From: an uncultured Lachnospiraceae bacterium
Lineage (GTDB): Bacteria > Bacillota > Clostridia > Lachnospirales > Lachnospiraceae
Assembly: GCA_947177165.1 (NCBI GenBank)
Contig: CAMWTP010000054.1
Span: forward strand, 1-36,321
Direction of reading: 5' to 3'
Length of the DNA stretch: 36,321 bases
A model generated the notes under the pieces. That model searched no databases and was not told where the DNA came from. It saw only the letters and a list, made by a program, of their open reading frames with translations. Shown here piece by piece: positions 1 through 8,567 of the stretch; position 1 is the stretch's first letter, and each line of letters opens with the position of its first letter. The position numbers and the translations under genes were made by a program.

Positions 1-24
1 TCGGTTCGAGTCCGATCATCGGCT
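1..24 (+). tRNA. tRNA-Thr, 3' end only (isotype tentative)
   Basis: The window opens inside a tRNA. The T arm (tcgg-ttcgagt-ccga) and the 3' acceptor strand catcggc plus discriminator T are visible; the anticodon lies outside. The acceptor predicts a 5' end GCCGATG, which fits clostridial tRNA-Thr, and Thr-Tyr is a frequent neighbour pair in Bacillota tRNA operons. The isotype is therefore an inference. No CCA is encoded. Confidence 0.55.
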
Positions 25-28
25 TTAT

Positions 29-110
29 GGGTGGATTCCCGAGTGGCCAAAGGGGACAGACTGTAAATCTGCTGCTTTATGCTTCGGTGGTTCGAATCCA
101 CCTCCACCCA
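29..110 (+). tRNA. tRNA-Tyr (anticodon GTA)
   Basis: This is a type II tRNA with a long variable arm. Acceptor strands gggtgga and tccaccc pair fully, with discriminator A at 110. The anticodon loop ctGTAaa reads GTA (Tyr), the variable arm is built around gctttatgc, and the T loop is ttcgaat. CCA is not encoded, so maturation needs a CCA-adding enzyme. It is part of the tRNA operon with the neighbouring Thr, Met and Phe genes. Confidence 0.96.
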
Positions 111-129
111 TTAAACTAAATATTAATAT

Positions 130-203
130 CGCGGGGTGGAGCAGTCTGGAAGCTCGTCGGGCTCATAACCCGAAGGTCATAGGTTCAAATCCTATCCCCG
201 CTA
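130..203 (+). tRNA. Initiator tRNA-fMet (anticodon CAT)
   Basis: The anticodon loop ctCATaa is flanked by three G-C pairs (GGG/CCC), the hallmark of initiator tRNA. The acceptor starts with C and its partner base (position 72) is T, so pair 1-72 is not Watson-Crick, as formylation requires. The E. coli form has C-A at this place. Discriminator is A. CCA is not encoded. Confidence 0.95.
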
Positions 204-208
204 TTTCT

Positions 209-281
<73 letters not shown>

Positions 282-310
282 TTTGTGGTATTTATAAGTA
301 GAATTATTGG

Positions 311-334
311 ACGCGCTGGATGGCGTGTTTTTTT
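311..334 (+). terminator. Probable terminator of the tRNA operon
   Basis: A short stem (acgcg pairing with cgtgt, one G-T wobble, 8-base loop) is followed at once by a run of seven T. The stem is weak, but its place 30 bases after the last tRNA fits intrinsic termination. The rest of the gap up to 493 is AT-rich and shows no convincing promoter. Confidence 0.45.
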
Positions 335-493
335 ATTTAAAAATTTCTTAAGTACCTTTTTTATTATAGTGATATATGATAAAATGAAAGTTGGTAACTG
401 TACAGGGCAAATGTTATGGGTTCAGTGAGAATTGTTTTGTACAGGGCTGCACATATCAAATATGAAGATGTAGTATGAGATGGGAGAGAACAT

Positions 494-1012
494 ATGTATG
501 AGTATGAATTAAAAAAATATGCAAATGATATTTTTGAGTCAGAGAATTTTAGGAGTACCAAAGAATATATTCAACATGGAAATATGTCAGTGCAGGAGCA
601 CTGTATTAATGTAGCAAAGACAAGTTTATATATCAGAGATAAACTTGGCATCAAATGTAATACAAGAGATTTAATTAGGGGCGCTTTGCTTCATGATTAT
701 TTCCTGTATGACTGGCACAAGAGTGATAAAGTAAATTCTCATAGGCTGCATGGATTCTTTCATCCGGCAAGAGCTTTGTACAATGCACGGAAAGAGTATC
801 ATTTGACTGCCAGACAGACAGATATTATTATAAAGCATATGTGGCCTCTCACGGTAGTGCCGCCTATGTGCAGAGAGGCATGGATTGTGACTTCCGCAGA
901 TAAGTATTGCTCTTTGCTGGAGACACTCCATATACAAAGGGGCAGGATTCACAATCGGAGGGAAAAGAGGAAATACGCTTTTATGGGTATCTCTAATCAC
1001 AAGGTAGCATAG
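494..1012 (+). CDS. HD-domain metal-dependent phosphohydrolase
   Basis: A 172-residue single-domain protein. It has the HD-superfamily pattern: H36 in QEHCINVA, the H67-D68 pair in ALLHD, further histidines near 86-90 and at 115 (KHMWPL), and a final D136 in TSADKYCS. These residues normally bind one or two divalent metals and hydrolyse phosphomonoesters or nucleotides; the substrate cannot be told from sequence. Homologues are often annotated simply as HD-domain proteins. The ATG is preceded by gggaga. It stands alone between the tRNA operon and pyruvate kinase; the 109 bases to the next gene hold no clear terminator, so read-through is possible. Family is secure, function is open. Confidence 0.85.
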   Translation: MYEYELKKYANDIFESENFRSTKEYIQHGNMSVQEHCINVAKTSLYIRDKLGIKCNTRDLIRGALLHDYFLYDWHKSDKVNSHRLHGFFHPARALYNARKEYHLTARQTDIIIKHMWPLTVVPPMCREAWIVTSADKYCSLLETLHIQRGRIHNRREKRKYAFMGISNHKVA

Positions 1013-1121
1013 CGGTCAGGGTGTACGATTGGAGTACAAAAGACAGAATCAGCATGTATATCAGGGTGACATGGAATAACGAAAGAATTGGAGAATTTGA
1101 TAGAAAGGATTATTGAATTTT

Positions 1122-2540
1122 ATGAGAAAAACGAAGATTATCTGTACGATTGGTCCTGCGTCTGAGAGTGAGGAAAAATTAAAGGAGCTGCTTCTTGCAG
1201 GAATGAATGTGGCGAGATTCAATTTTTCCCATGGAGATCATGAAGAACATCAAATGAAACTTGAACGGGCAAGAAAGGCTGCAGAAGAGTTAGGACTGCC
1301 GCTTGCGACAATGCAGGATACGAAAGGGCCGGAGATCAGACTCCGGGATTTTGAGGGGGGAAAGGTTTTTCTTGAAACAGGCGCGACGTTTCGGCTTACG
1401 ACTGAGGAGATTATGGGGGATGCAGACAGAGCCTCAATCACGTATAAAAATTTGAAAAATGATGTAGAGATTGGAAAAAGCATATTAATAGATGATGGGT
1501 TAATCGAGCTTACGATCAAGGCAATTGAAGATACAGATATTGTCTGTGAAGTAATCAATGGAGGTTATGTATCGAATCATAAGGGGATCAATGTGCCGGG
1601 AGCGATTCTTTCCATGCCTTATATCAGTGATGTTGACAGGGATGACATCATTTTTGGCGTGAAGATGGGGTATGATTATCTGGCGGCATCGTTTGTAAGG
1701 TGTGCGGACGATGTCCTGGCGGTCAAGAAGCTGATTAAGGAACACGGCGGCAGAATGCGCGTGATTTCCAAAATTGAAAATATGCAGGGGATTGATAATC
1801 TTGACGAAATTCTGAAAGTCTCTGACGGTATTATGGTGGCAAGGGGCGATATGGGCGTGGAGATTCCGCTGGAGGAAGTGCCTGCTTTACAGAAGAAAAT
1901 GATCAAGAAGGCATTGCAGCTGGGCAAGATTGTCATAACAGCGACGCAGATGTTGGACTCTATGATAAAGAATCCGCGGCCGACCAGAGCAGAGACAACG
2001 GATGTGGCAAATGCGATTTACGATGGAACCTCTGCGATTATGCTGAGTGGGGAGAGTGCTGCCGGGGCGTATCCGATTGAGGCTGTGAAAACGATGAGCA
2101 GGATAGCAGAACGGACAGAGGAAGATATCTGCTATGCAGCCAGGCTGCGGGAGCGAAGCCATAATTGGGTGAACAATGAGGAAGTGACGACGGCGATCTG
2201 TCACGCCTGCTGTACAACTGCGATGGATCTCAATGCAAAGGCGATTATCACTGTAACAATGTCTGGATTTACAGCCGGCATGATATCGAAATACCAGCCA
2301 GGCTGCATGGTGATTGGCTGTGCTGTGGACGAGATGGTATACCGCCAGATGGCGCTGATGTTTGGTGTCAGCCCGCTGCTGATCAAAAAAGAGGATGACA
2401 CGGAGGCGTTGTTTGCTGCGGCAGTGAAAGCAAGTGTTGATGCTGGTCTGATTAGCCATGGCGACCGGGTTGTGATAACTGCTGGTGTGCCTTTGGGAGT
2501 TGCTGGAAACACAAATATGGTTCGCGTTGTGGAAGTCTGA
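1122..2540 (+). CDS. pyk: Pyruvate kinase
   Basis: Catalyses PEP + ADP to pyruvate + ATP, the last step of glycolysis, in the cytosol. The 472-residue product begins MRKTKIICTIGPAS, the classic start. It carries NFSHG (substrate and metal binding), MQDTKGPEIR, the catalytic-lysine segment ISKIEN, the metal-binding VARGDMGVEIP, and the effector-loop signature TRAETTDVANAIYDGTSA. Length fits the short form: the extra C-terminal PEP-utiliser-like domain found in Bacillus enzymes is absent. An in-frame TTG lies nine bases upstream, but aagga at 1105-1109 leaves only three bases to it and 12 to the ATG, so the ATG is preferred. The enzyme is normally allosteric through its C-terminal domain; the effector cannot be read here. 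Confidence 0.97.
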   Translation: MRKTKIICTIGPASESEEKLKELLLAGMNVARFNFSHGDHEEHQMKLERARKAAEELGLPLATMQDTKGPEIRLRDFEGGKVFLETGATFRLTTEEIMGDADRASITYKNLKNDVEIGKSILIDDGLIELTIKAIEDTDIVCEVINGGYVSNHKGINVPGAILSMPYISDVDRDDIIFGVKMGYDYLAASFVRCADDVLAVKKLIKEHGGRMRVISKIENMQGIDNLDEILKVSDGIMVARGDMGVEIPLEEVPALQKKMIKKALQLGKIVITATQMLDSMIKNPRPTRAETTDVANAIYDGTSAIMLSGESAAGAYPIEAVKTMSRIAERTEEDICYAARLRERSHNWVNNEEVTTAICHACCTTAMDLNAKAIITVTMSGFTAGMISKYQPGCMVIGCAVDEMVYRQMALMFGVSPLLIKKEDDTEALFAAAVKASVDAGLISHGDRVVITAGVPLGVAGNTNMVRVVEV

Positions 2541-2631
2541 TTTAGGTAATCTGGAGCCAGTTGATAAATTGGGTTTATCGTTGAGATATGAGACGTGAAC
2601 TGCAATGGTACAGTTGTGTTGAGGGGAACAG

Positions 2632-3222
2632 ATGGGAAGAGTTTTTTGTATCGTCGGAAAAAGTTCATCGGGGAAGGATACGATCTATAAAGAGCTCTTA
2701 CAGAATCCTTCACTTCACCTGAAACAGATTGTTCCGTATACGACACGCCCGATCCGTGCCGGGGAGCAGGAGGGCGTGGAATATTATTTTTCGACAGTAG
2801 AGACGATGGATTATCTGCAGAAAGAGAATCGGATTATCGAATGCCGTTCCTATGATACTGTCTATGGCCCATGGTATTACTTTATGGCAAAGGATAGCCA
2901 GATTGATTTGGAGAAAAATGATTATCTGGTTATTGGGACATTGGAATCTTACACCAAAATAAGAGATTATTTTGGCAATGACCGGGTGGTTCCTGTCTAT
3001 ATTGATTTGGATGACGGAGAACGCCTGAGTCGTGCACTTGAGCGGGAAAAAAAGCAGAGCCAGCCGCGGTATGAGGAAATGTGCAGACGTTATATAGCGG
3101 ACGCGAGGGATTTTTCACAGGACAATCTTGATAAGGCAGGAATCACTGTAAAATTTGACAATCATGATCTGAAAACTTGTCTGGATGGCGTGATTGCTTA
3201 TATTATGACTTATCAGGAGTGA
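2632..3222 (+). CDS. Guanylate kinase-like protein
   Basis: A 196-residue P-loop protein of the guanylate kinase family. Walker A is GKSSSGKDT (residues 9-17). The GMP-binding region appears as YTTRPIRAGEQEGVEYYF (about 36-53), followed by a SYDTVYGPWYY segment. A true guanylate kinase would phosphorylate GMP to GDP. However, gmk usually lies beside rpoZ or dnaA-region genes, and this copy precedes yaaR, so it may be a paralogue with a shifted role. The ATG is preceded by gaggggaacag. It is the probable first gene of the string running to rsmI; 42 bases separate it from yaaR. Family membership is strong, exact substrate less so. Confidence 0.85.
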   Translation: MGRVFCIVGKSSSGKDTIYKELLQNPSLHLKQIVPYTTRPIRAGEQEGVEYYFSTVETMDYLQKENRIIECRSYDTVYGPWYYFMAKDSQIDLEKNDYLVIGTLESYTKIRDYFGNDRVVPVYIDLDDGERLSRALEREKKQSQPRYEEMCRRYIADARDFSQDNLDKAGITVKFDNHDLKTCLDGVIAYIMTYQE

Positions 3223-3264
3223 GATATTGAGAGGTATTTAACGCATAAGTGGGGGGAGCGGTAG

Positions 3265-3705
3265 ATGGATTTTAAGGTAAACGAGGTACAGCAGGCTGCG
3301 CCGGTGCAGCAGACACAGACTGCGCAGCCAACGGATGATTCCTTCAAGTTTATGTTGGCGAGCAACATCGAGGAGGCCGGACTTGCGGAGCGGTTGAACC
3401 TCATGATGGAAGAGATCGTGATGCAGGGCGATAAGATTGTGAAACGCATGGATGTGCGTGACATGAGGCGATATCGCACATTAATCAAAGAATTTATGAA
3501 TGAGATTGTGAATCGCTCTCACAAATTTTCGCGGGAAAACTTTCTGGACAGGCGCGGCCGCCATCGAGTCTATGGTATTATCAGGCTTGTGGACGAGAAG
3601 TTGGACGAGCTTGCGCAGGAGCTGGTGAGCGAAGAGTGCGATAAGATTGCGATACTTGCCAAGGTGGATGAGATACGGGGGCTGTTATTGGATATCTTCG
3701 CATAG
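3265..3705 (+). CDS. yaaR: YaaR family protein (DUF327)
   Basis: A 146-residue, largely helical, charged protein matching the YaaR/DUF327 family by its core ([23 protein letters not shown] then [20 protein letters not shown] and [23 protein letters not shown]). Molecular function is not established. In Bacillus subtilis yaaR lies directly before holB, and here it occupies the same place with one gene between. The first 25 residues are Gln/Ala/Thr-rich and look disordered. The ATG follows gggggagcggtag. It is the best single anchor for the yaaR-holB-ricT-trmN6-rsmI order. Confidence 0.85.
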   Translation: MDFKVNEVQQAAPVQQTQTAQPTDDSFKFMLASNIEEAGLAERLNLMMEEIVMQGDKIVKRMDVRDMRRYRTLIKEFMNEIVNRSHKFSRENFLDRRGRHRVYGIIRLVDEKLDELAQELVSEECDKIAILAKVDEIRGLLLDIFA

Positions 3706-3859
3706 CACTGAGTGATTTTTATGCCTGGGAGAACAGCTGTTTAAGTTCGGTGTCTGGGTCAGTGCAGGTTCGCAGGACTGTTGTTCGGAACGATGGTATC
3801 GGAACCTGTACCGATAATTCCTTGTGCGCCTGGCAAGGGTGTAATGTTTGAGTGTGTCT

Positions 3860-3867
3860 GGAGGAGG
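3860..3867 (+). promoter_or_regulatory. Ribosome binding site deciding the 3872 start
   Basis: GGAGGAGG lies just before ATG 3872 and inside the longer reading frame that would begin with TTG at 3848. Its spacing of 4-7 bases supports the shorter product. Confidence 0.7.
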
Positions 3868-3871
3868 CAGT

Positions 3872-4582
3872 ATGGAATTTGTAAATGAAAATGGACGTAA
3901 CAAAGTAGAGGACAGAGAGGCACAGATGCGCAAGGAGCGTTCCATAGAGCTGCTGAAGACGCACAATGTCCCCTACATAGAACATCTTCCTGCTATCGAA
4001 ACGTCGGATTGTGTCAGGGTTAGGACTGCTGACGAGATTGCGCGAAGGGCTGTTGCATGTCTGTTTGCGATTCAGGTGGCGTGCGATGCGTCAGGCGGGC
4101 GCGCAAGTCTGAAAAAGAGCCGGAAATTTTTTAGTGAGAAGCTTGCAGAATTTGGCGTGGAGGGATTTCTGACACATAAGGAACGAAAGGTGTTCTGGGA
4201 AAAGTGTTCCGACCAGGAATTCGGCAGTATGACATGGAAATACGAGGCTTACTGGGTGCTGCTGTGGGCGCTTGGTATTGTGAAGAACCTTGATTATCCT
4301 GCGGATGCCTGTGATTGTGATTTTGCCATCAATGCAGTTGCGGACTGTAATGGAATGGATGAATTTATGGCAAAGGTTCAACTGCGGGATATTTCTGAGA
4401 TTCTGGATGAGGCGGACTTGATTTTCCGATATGATTGGGCTTGTGTTGAGGCGCGGATTCATGGCGATGAAGCGCCGGCAGGGTTAAATCCTGATGTGGT
4501 ATTTGAGCGGCATTGCGGATTGAACTGGCTGATTGATGCAGATGGAGCCGATGACTGGGACAATGTATCTGTGGATACCTGA
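3872..4582 (+). CDS. DUF4272-like protein
   Basis: A 236-residue soluble protein without signal peptide or membrane segments. It begins with a charged helix, then RKERSIELL...LPAIE, VRVRTADEIARRAVACLFAIQVA, and a Trp/Tyr-rich stretch TWKYEAYWVLLWALGIV. This layout matches DUF4272 as I know it, a family without known function. The ATG at 3872 is chosen because GGAGGAGG lies 4-8 bases upstream; a TTG eight codons earlier lacks a site. The gene is placed between yaaR and holB, which are adjacent in B. subtilis, so it is an insertion in an otherwise conserved string. No catalytic motif is evident. Confidence 0.7.
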   Translation: MEFVNENGRNKVEDREAQMRKERSIELLKTHNVPYIEHLPAIETSDCVRVRTADEIARRAVACLFAIQVACDASGGRASLKKSRKFFSEKLAEFGVEGFLTHKERKVFWEKCSDQEFGSMTWKYEAYWVLLWALGIVKNLDYPADACDCDFAINAVADCNGMDEFMAKVQLRDISEILDEADLIFRYDWACVEARIHGDEAPAGLNPDVVFERHCGLNWLIDADGADDWDNVSVDT

Positions 4583-4593
4583 GAGGATGCGTT

Positions 4594-5703
4594 ATGGGAA
4601 TGGAATCAGAAACAGTGTGCATGACATGGAGCGATGTGATCGGGCAGGTGCAGCTTACAGAGAATCTGCAAAATGCCATAAGACACAATAAAATATCGCA
4701 TGCTTACCTGTTACAGGGAGAAAAAATGTCGGGGAAGCGTATGATTGCTGACATTTTTGCGCGGGCACTTCAGTGTGAATGTGAGCGGACGGAGACTGAG
4801 CGTCAATCCACACTGTTTGATCTCGGGAACGGAGCGGACAATGCACTTACAGAGAAAAGTGACACGAGTGTCAGAATACGCCCCTGTAATCGATGCAGGT
4901 CCTGCAGACAGGCAGTGAATGGCAACCATCCCGATATTATTTATGTGACGCACGAGAAGCCCAATGTGATATCGGTTGACAATATCAGACAGCAGGTCAA
5001 TGGAGATATTGCGATTAAGCCGTACAGCGGAGCATACAAGATTTATATCGTGGACGAGGCTGAGAAGATGAACGTGCAGGCGCAGAATGCCCTGTTAAAG
5101 ACGTTGGAAGAACCGCCGGAATATGCGGTGATTTTGCTGCTTGCGACCAGGGCGGAGGCGATGCTTCCGACGATTCTGAGCCGCTGTGTCGTATTGAATA
5201 CGAGACCGGTTTCCGACGATCTGATCAAGAAACACCTGATGCAGAAGATTCAGATACCAGATTACAAGGCAGCGATCTGCGCTTCTTTTGCGAGGGGGAA
5301 TGTCGGGCGGGCGATTGAGCTTGCTTCCAATGAGGTGTTCGATCACATGAAGGGGTCTGCGCTCGGGATACTGAGGAATATTCCGGGCATGGAAGTGAAC
5401 CAGATTGCCTCCGAAATCAAGAAAATTACGGAGGAAAAATTTGACACGAACGATTATCTGGATTTATGTTTCATCTGGTTCCGCGATGTGCTATTATATA
5501 AAGCGTGTGGTCCGCATGGGGGGCAAAGTCATATAATTTTTAAGGAGGAAGTCTCTGACATTGCCAGTGCATCCAGGAGGTACAGTTACGACGCGATTGA
5601 GAAAATTATTCATTCGATCGATCGGGCCAGGAGCAGACTTGCAGCCAACGTGAATTTTGACCTGACGATGGAACTGATGTTTCTGGATATGAAGGCGGGG
5701 TAG
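4594..5703 (+). CDS. holB: DNA polymerase III delta prime subunit
   Basis: A 369-residue AAA+ clamp-loader subunit. It has the opening WSDVIGQVQLTENLQNAI, a P-loop GEKMSGKR in which the usual Thr/Ser after GK is Arg (delta prime is typically ATPase-defective), a zinc-module CNRCRSC near residues 100-106 with earlier cysteines at LQCEC, a Walker-B-like IYIVDEAEKM, the LLKTLEEPP box and the sensor/arginine-finger motif ILSRC. It joins the gamma/tau and delta subunits in loading the sliding clamp. The reading frame starts 11 bases after the previous stop, with gagagga upstream; ATG 4600 is a possible alternative. A roughly 30-residue insertion between the P-loop and the zinc module (ERTETERQ...DTSVR) is longer than usual. 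Confidence 0.93.
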   Translation: MGMESETVCMTWSDVIGQVQLTENLQNAIRHNKISHAYLLQGEKMSGKRMIADIFARALQCECERTETERQSTLFDLGNGADNALTEKSDTSVRIRPCNRCRSCRQAVNGNHPDIIYVTHEKPNVISVDNIRQQVNGDIAIKPYSGAYKIYIVDEAEKMNVQAQNALLKTLEEPPEYAVILLLATRAEAMLPTILSRCVVLNTRPVSDDLIKKHLMQKIQIPDYKAAICASFARGNVGRAIELASNEVFDHMKGSALGILRNIPGMEVNQIASEIKKITEEKFDTNDYLDLCFIWFRDVLLYKACGPHGGQSHIIFKEEVSDIASASRRYSYDAIEKIIHSIDRARSRLAANVNFDLTMELMFLDMKAG

Positions 5704-5764
5704 GTGAGTGCGGTAAAAGGTCCTCAGCTGGTGATAGATTAGAATAAAAGTGAGGTAGATAGAT

Positions 5765-6691
5765 ATGGTAAAGGTGATTGGAGTGAGATTTCGGACAGCG
5801 GGCAAGATTTATTTTTTTGATCCGCTGGAGTTTGAGATTAAGCGTGGCGATCATGTGATTGTGGAGACAGCGCGCGGTATTGAATACGGCACAGTGGTGG
5901 GAGATCCCAGGGAAATCGAGGAAGACAGGGTAGTACAGCCCTTAAAGCCTGTGCTGCGGATTGCGACGAAGCGTGATATGGAGCAGGAGACGGCGAACAA
6001 GCAGAAGGAGAAGGATGCCTTCAAGATTTGCCTTGAAAAGATTAAGAAACACAATCTTGAGATGAAGCTGATTGACGCGGAATATACATTTGACAACAAT
6101 AAGGTGTTGTTTTATTTTACAGCCGACGGCCGCATTGACTTTAGGGAGTTGGTAAAGGATTTGGCGTCGGTGTTTAAGACAAGAATTGAGCTGCGCCAGA
6201 TTGGTGTGCGTGATGAGACAAAGATACTGGGCGGTATCGGTATCTGCGGAAGGCCGCTCTGCTGTCACGCGCATCTGTCAGAATTTATACCAGTTTCGAT
6301 CAAGATGGCAAAGGAGCAGAATCTGTCATTGAATCCGACGAAAATTTCCGGCGTGTGCGGGCGATTGATGTGCTGTCTGAAGCATGAGGAGGAGACATAT
6401 GAATACCTTAACAGAAAGCTTCCGAATGTGGGCGATTTTGTGACGACAGACGATGGGCTGAAGGGGGAAGTGCACAGTGTGAATGTGCTTCGCCAGCTGG
6501 TTAAAGTGATTGTCGAGGTGGATGATGAGAAGGAGATTCACGAGTACAAAGTGGAGCAGCTTCGATTCAAGCGACGTCACAAAAAGGATAAGAATGATCG
6601 TATGAGTGACGAGGAACTCAAGGAGCTGAGAGAACTCGAAAAGCTTGAAAAACAGGAGAAGGACGCGAAGTCAAAGCTCGAGGATAACTAG
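5765..6691 (+). CDS. ricT: RicT/YaaT, PSP1-domain iron-sulfur protein
   Basis: A 308-residue PSP1-domain protein. In B. subtilis RicT (YaaT) forms the Y-complex with RicA and RicF, which assists RNase Y in mRNA maturation and affects sporulation and competence. Seen here: the N-terminal VKVIGVRFRTAGKIYFFDP, GDHVIVETARGIEYGTV, and the two cysteine clusters CGRPLCC and CGRLMCC (about residues 159-203) that hold a [4Fe-4S] cluster in the family. The C-terminal 60 residues are a Lys/Glu-rich, probably disordered or coiled tail. It is followed by a one-base gap and the trmN6 start, so the two are translationally coupled. Confidence 0.93.
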   Translation: MVKVIGVRFRTAGKIYFFDPLEFEIKRGDHVIVETARGIEYGTVVGDPREIEEDRVVQPLKPVLRIATKRDMEQETANKQKEKDAFKICLEKIKKHNLEMKLIDAEYTFDNNKVLFYFTADGRIDFRELVKDLASVFKTRIELRQIGVRDETKILGGIGICGRPLCCHAHLSEFIPVSIKMAKEQNLSLNPTKISGVCGRLMCCLKHEEETYEYLNRKLPNVGDFVTTDDGLKGEVHSVNVLRQLVKVIVEVDDEKEIHEYKVEQLRFKRRHKKDKNDRMSDEELKELRELEKLEKQEKDAKSKLEDN

Positions 6692-6692
6692 T

Positions 6693-7430
6693 ATGGACGT
6701 GGAGATAAAGGAAAATGAGCGCATTGATGATCTGCAGCGCAACGGTTATCAGATTATCCAAAATCCTGAGAAGTTCTGCTTTGGGATGGATGCGGTGCTG
6801 CTCAGCGGTTTTGTTCGGGTAAAGCCTGGGGCGAAGGTGCTGGATATGGGCACGGGAACAGGCATTATTCCGCTCCTGGTGGAGGCTAAGACACAGGCGG
6901 CGCAGATCAGTGCCATTGAGATCCAGGAGGAGAGCGCTGACATGGCGAGGCGCAGTGTGCGTCTCAATGGGCTGGAGAATAGGATTGATATCGTGACAGG
7001 GGATTTGAGGGAAGCAGATAAATTTTTTGACGCTGCTTCTTTTGATGTGATTACGTGCAATCCACCTTATATGATCGGGCAGCATGGATTGACGAATCAG
7101 GATGCGCCGAAGGCGATTGCGCGGCATGAGATTCTGTGCACGCTGGAAGATGTGGTCAGAACTGCCGCAAAGCTGTTGAAGCCAGGGGGGTATTTCTGCA
7201 TGGTTCACAGACCGTTCCGGCTGGCAGAGATTATCACGGTGATGACGCAATACAAGCTGGAGCCCAAGCGCATGAAGCTGGTGCATCCCTACATTGACAA
7301 GGAGCCCAATATGGTGCTGATCGAGGGATGCAGGGGAGGAAAGCCGCGTATGACGGTGGAGAAACCCCTGATTGTGTACAGGGAGCCGAATGTTTATACA
7401 GATGAGATATATGATGTATACGGCTACTGA
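6693..7430 (+). CDS. tRNA1(Val) A37 N6-methyltransferase-like (YabB/TrmN6)
   Basis: A 245-residue SAM-dependent methyltransferase. Motif I is VLDMGTGTGIIPLL (about 50-63), the acidic post-I residue is in ISAIEIQ, and the N6-adenine motif NPPY is at about 123-126 (ITCNPPYM). The N-terminal RNGYQIIQNPEKFCFGMDAVLLSGF is typical of YabB/TrmN6. The ATG at 6693 is favoured over upstream in-frame codons because it gives the family length and has gagga 8-12 bases upstream, inside ricT. Position between ricT and rsmI equals yabB in B. subtilis. The exact tRNA target is inferred from the family. Confidence 0.9.
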   Translation: MDVEIKENERIDDLQRNGYQIIQNPEKFCFGMDAVLLSGFVRVKPGAKVLDMGTGTGIIPLLVEAKTQAAQISAIEIQEESADMARRSVRLNGLENRIDIVTGDLREADKFFDAASFDVITCNPPYMIGQHGLTNQDAPKAIARHEILCTLEDVVRTAAKLLKPGGYFCMVHRPFRLAEIITVMTQYKLEPKRMKLVHPYIDKEPNMVLIEGCRGGKPRMTVEKPLIVYREPNVYTDEIYDVYGY

Positions 7431-7468
7431 TGAGAGATATGTGAAAACAGGATCATAATTTTAGGATT

Positions 7469-7474
7469 AGGTGG
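7469..7474 (+). promoter_or_regulatory. Ribosome binding site of rsmI
   Basis: AGGTGG, 8 bases before ATG 7483. Because it overlaps the in-frame GTG codons further upstream, it argues for the ATG as start. Confidence 0.6.
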
Positions 7475-7482
7475 TGTTATCA

Positions 7483-8331
7483 ATGACAGGAAAATTGTAT
7501 TTGTGTGCGACACCGATTGGAAATCTGGGTGACATGACACCGCGTGCGGTGGAGACGCTGCAGATGGTCGATCTGATTGCGGCGGAGGACACCAGAAACA
7601 GTATCAGGCTGTTGAATCATTTTGATATTCACACACCGATGACGAGTTATCATGAGTATAATAAGGTTGAGAAAGCAGTCGCTTTGATACAACAGATGAA
7701 TGCAGGAAAAAATGTGGCGCTGATCACAGATGCGGGGACGCCTGCAATCTCTGACCCGGGGGAGGTACTCGTGCGGATGTGCCATGAAGCGGGGATTGTG
7801 GTGACATCCCTTCCGGGAGCAGCGGCATGCATTACAGCGCTGACACTCTCGGGACTCAGCACCAGACGCTTTTGTTTTGAAGGATTTTTGCCTTCTGATA
7901 AGAAGGAGAAAAAGGTAATTCTGGAGGATCTGAAGAAGGAGTCAAGAACAATCATTCTGTATGAGGCGCCGCATCATCTGACCCGGACGCTGGAGGAGCT
8001 GTACAATGCTCTTGGCGACCGAAAGCTGACGCTGTGCCGGGAGCTGACCAAAAAGTTCGAGGAGGTCACAGCGACAACGATCTGTGATGCACGCACTATG
8101 TATGAGCATGCAGAACCACGGGGGGAATATGTGCTCGTGGTGGAGGGGAAGAGTCTTTCGGAGTTTCAGAGAGAGCAGGAGCGGAACTGGCAGGGGATTC
8201 CGATTGAGGAACATATGCATCAGTATGAGACGCAGGGGATTGACCGCAAAGAGGCCATGAAGAGAGTGGCGAAGGATAGGGGAATCTCCAAGCGCGACGT
8301 GTATCAATACCTGTTGTCCCTGGAAAGTTGA
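7483..8331 (+). CDS. rsmI: 16S rRNA C1402 2'-O-methyltransferase RsmI
   Basis: A 282-residue tetrapyrrole-methylase-fold enzyme that 2'-O-methylates cytidine 1402 in the decoding centre of 16S rRNA. Signature blocks are LYLCATPIGNLGDMTPRA, IAAEDTRNS, ALITDAGTPAISDPG and SLPGAAACITAL, all in family order. ATG 7483 is chosen because AGGTGG stands 8 bases upstream and the product then begins MTGKLYLCATPIGN as in homologues; the GTG codons at 7471-7476 overlap that site. It is the last gene of the conserved string. No terminator is seen directly after it. Confidence 0.96.
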   Translation: MTGKLYLCATPIGNLGDMTPRAVETLQMVDLIAAEDTRNSIRLLNHFDIHTPMTSYHEYNKVEKAVALIQQMNAGKNVALITDAGTPAISDPGEVLVRMCHEAGIVVTSLPGAAACITALTLSGLSTRRFCFEGFLPSDKKEKKVILEDLKKESRTIILYEAPHHLTRTLEELYNALGDRKLTLCRELTKKFEEVTATTICDARTMYEHAEPRGEYVLVVEGKSLSEFQREQERNWQGIPIEEHMHQYETQGIDRKEAMKRVAKDRGISKRDVYQYLLSLES

Positions 8332-8390
8332 GACGGAGATCGGGCAGAGAAATAATTTTAACAATATTTAGAGAAAATTTAGAAAATACA

Positions 8391-8419
8391 TTGACAAATA
8401 TATACAGGAATACTATACT
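8391..8419 (+). promoter_or_regulatory. Consensus sigma-A promoter for the acyl carrier protein
   Basis: TTGACA (8391-8396), a 17-base spacer and TATACT (8414-8419) match the housekeeping consensus in 11 of 12 positions. Transcription would start near 8426, leaving an untranslated leader of about 140 bases before the carrier protein gene. No operator such as a FapR site was recognised. Confidence 0.85.
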
Positions 8420-8567
8420 TCTGATTGTCGATACCATTCATATAGATTATTTGGAATCGACTGAACAGATACATCATAAGCTGAAGTAGGAATGCATACA
8501 ATAGAGTGTGGAAGCTACTGGGTGTTTCGTCAAAATACGGGATAGGGTGTTTAAAGGAGATTTTTGA

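Noticed and set aside
2563..2579. Inverted repeat gataaa/tttatc after pyruvate kinase as a terminator
   Set aside because: Only six A/T-rich pairs and no T run follows.
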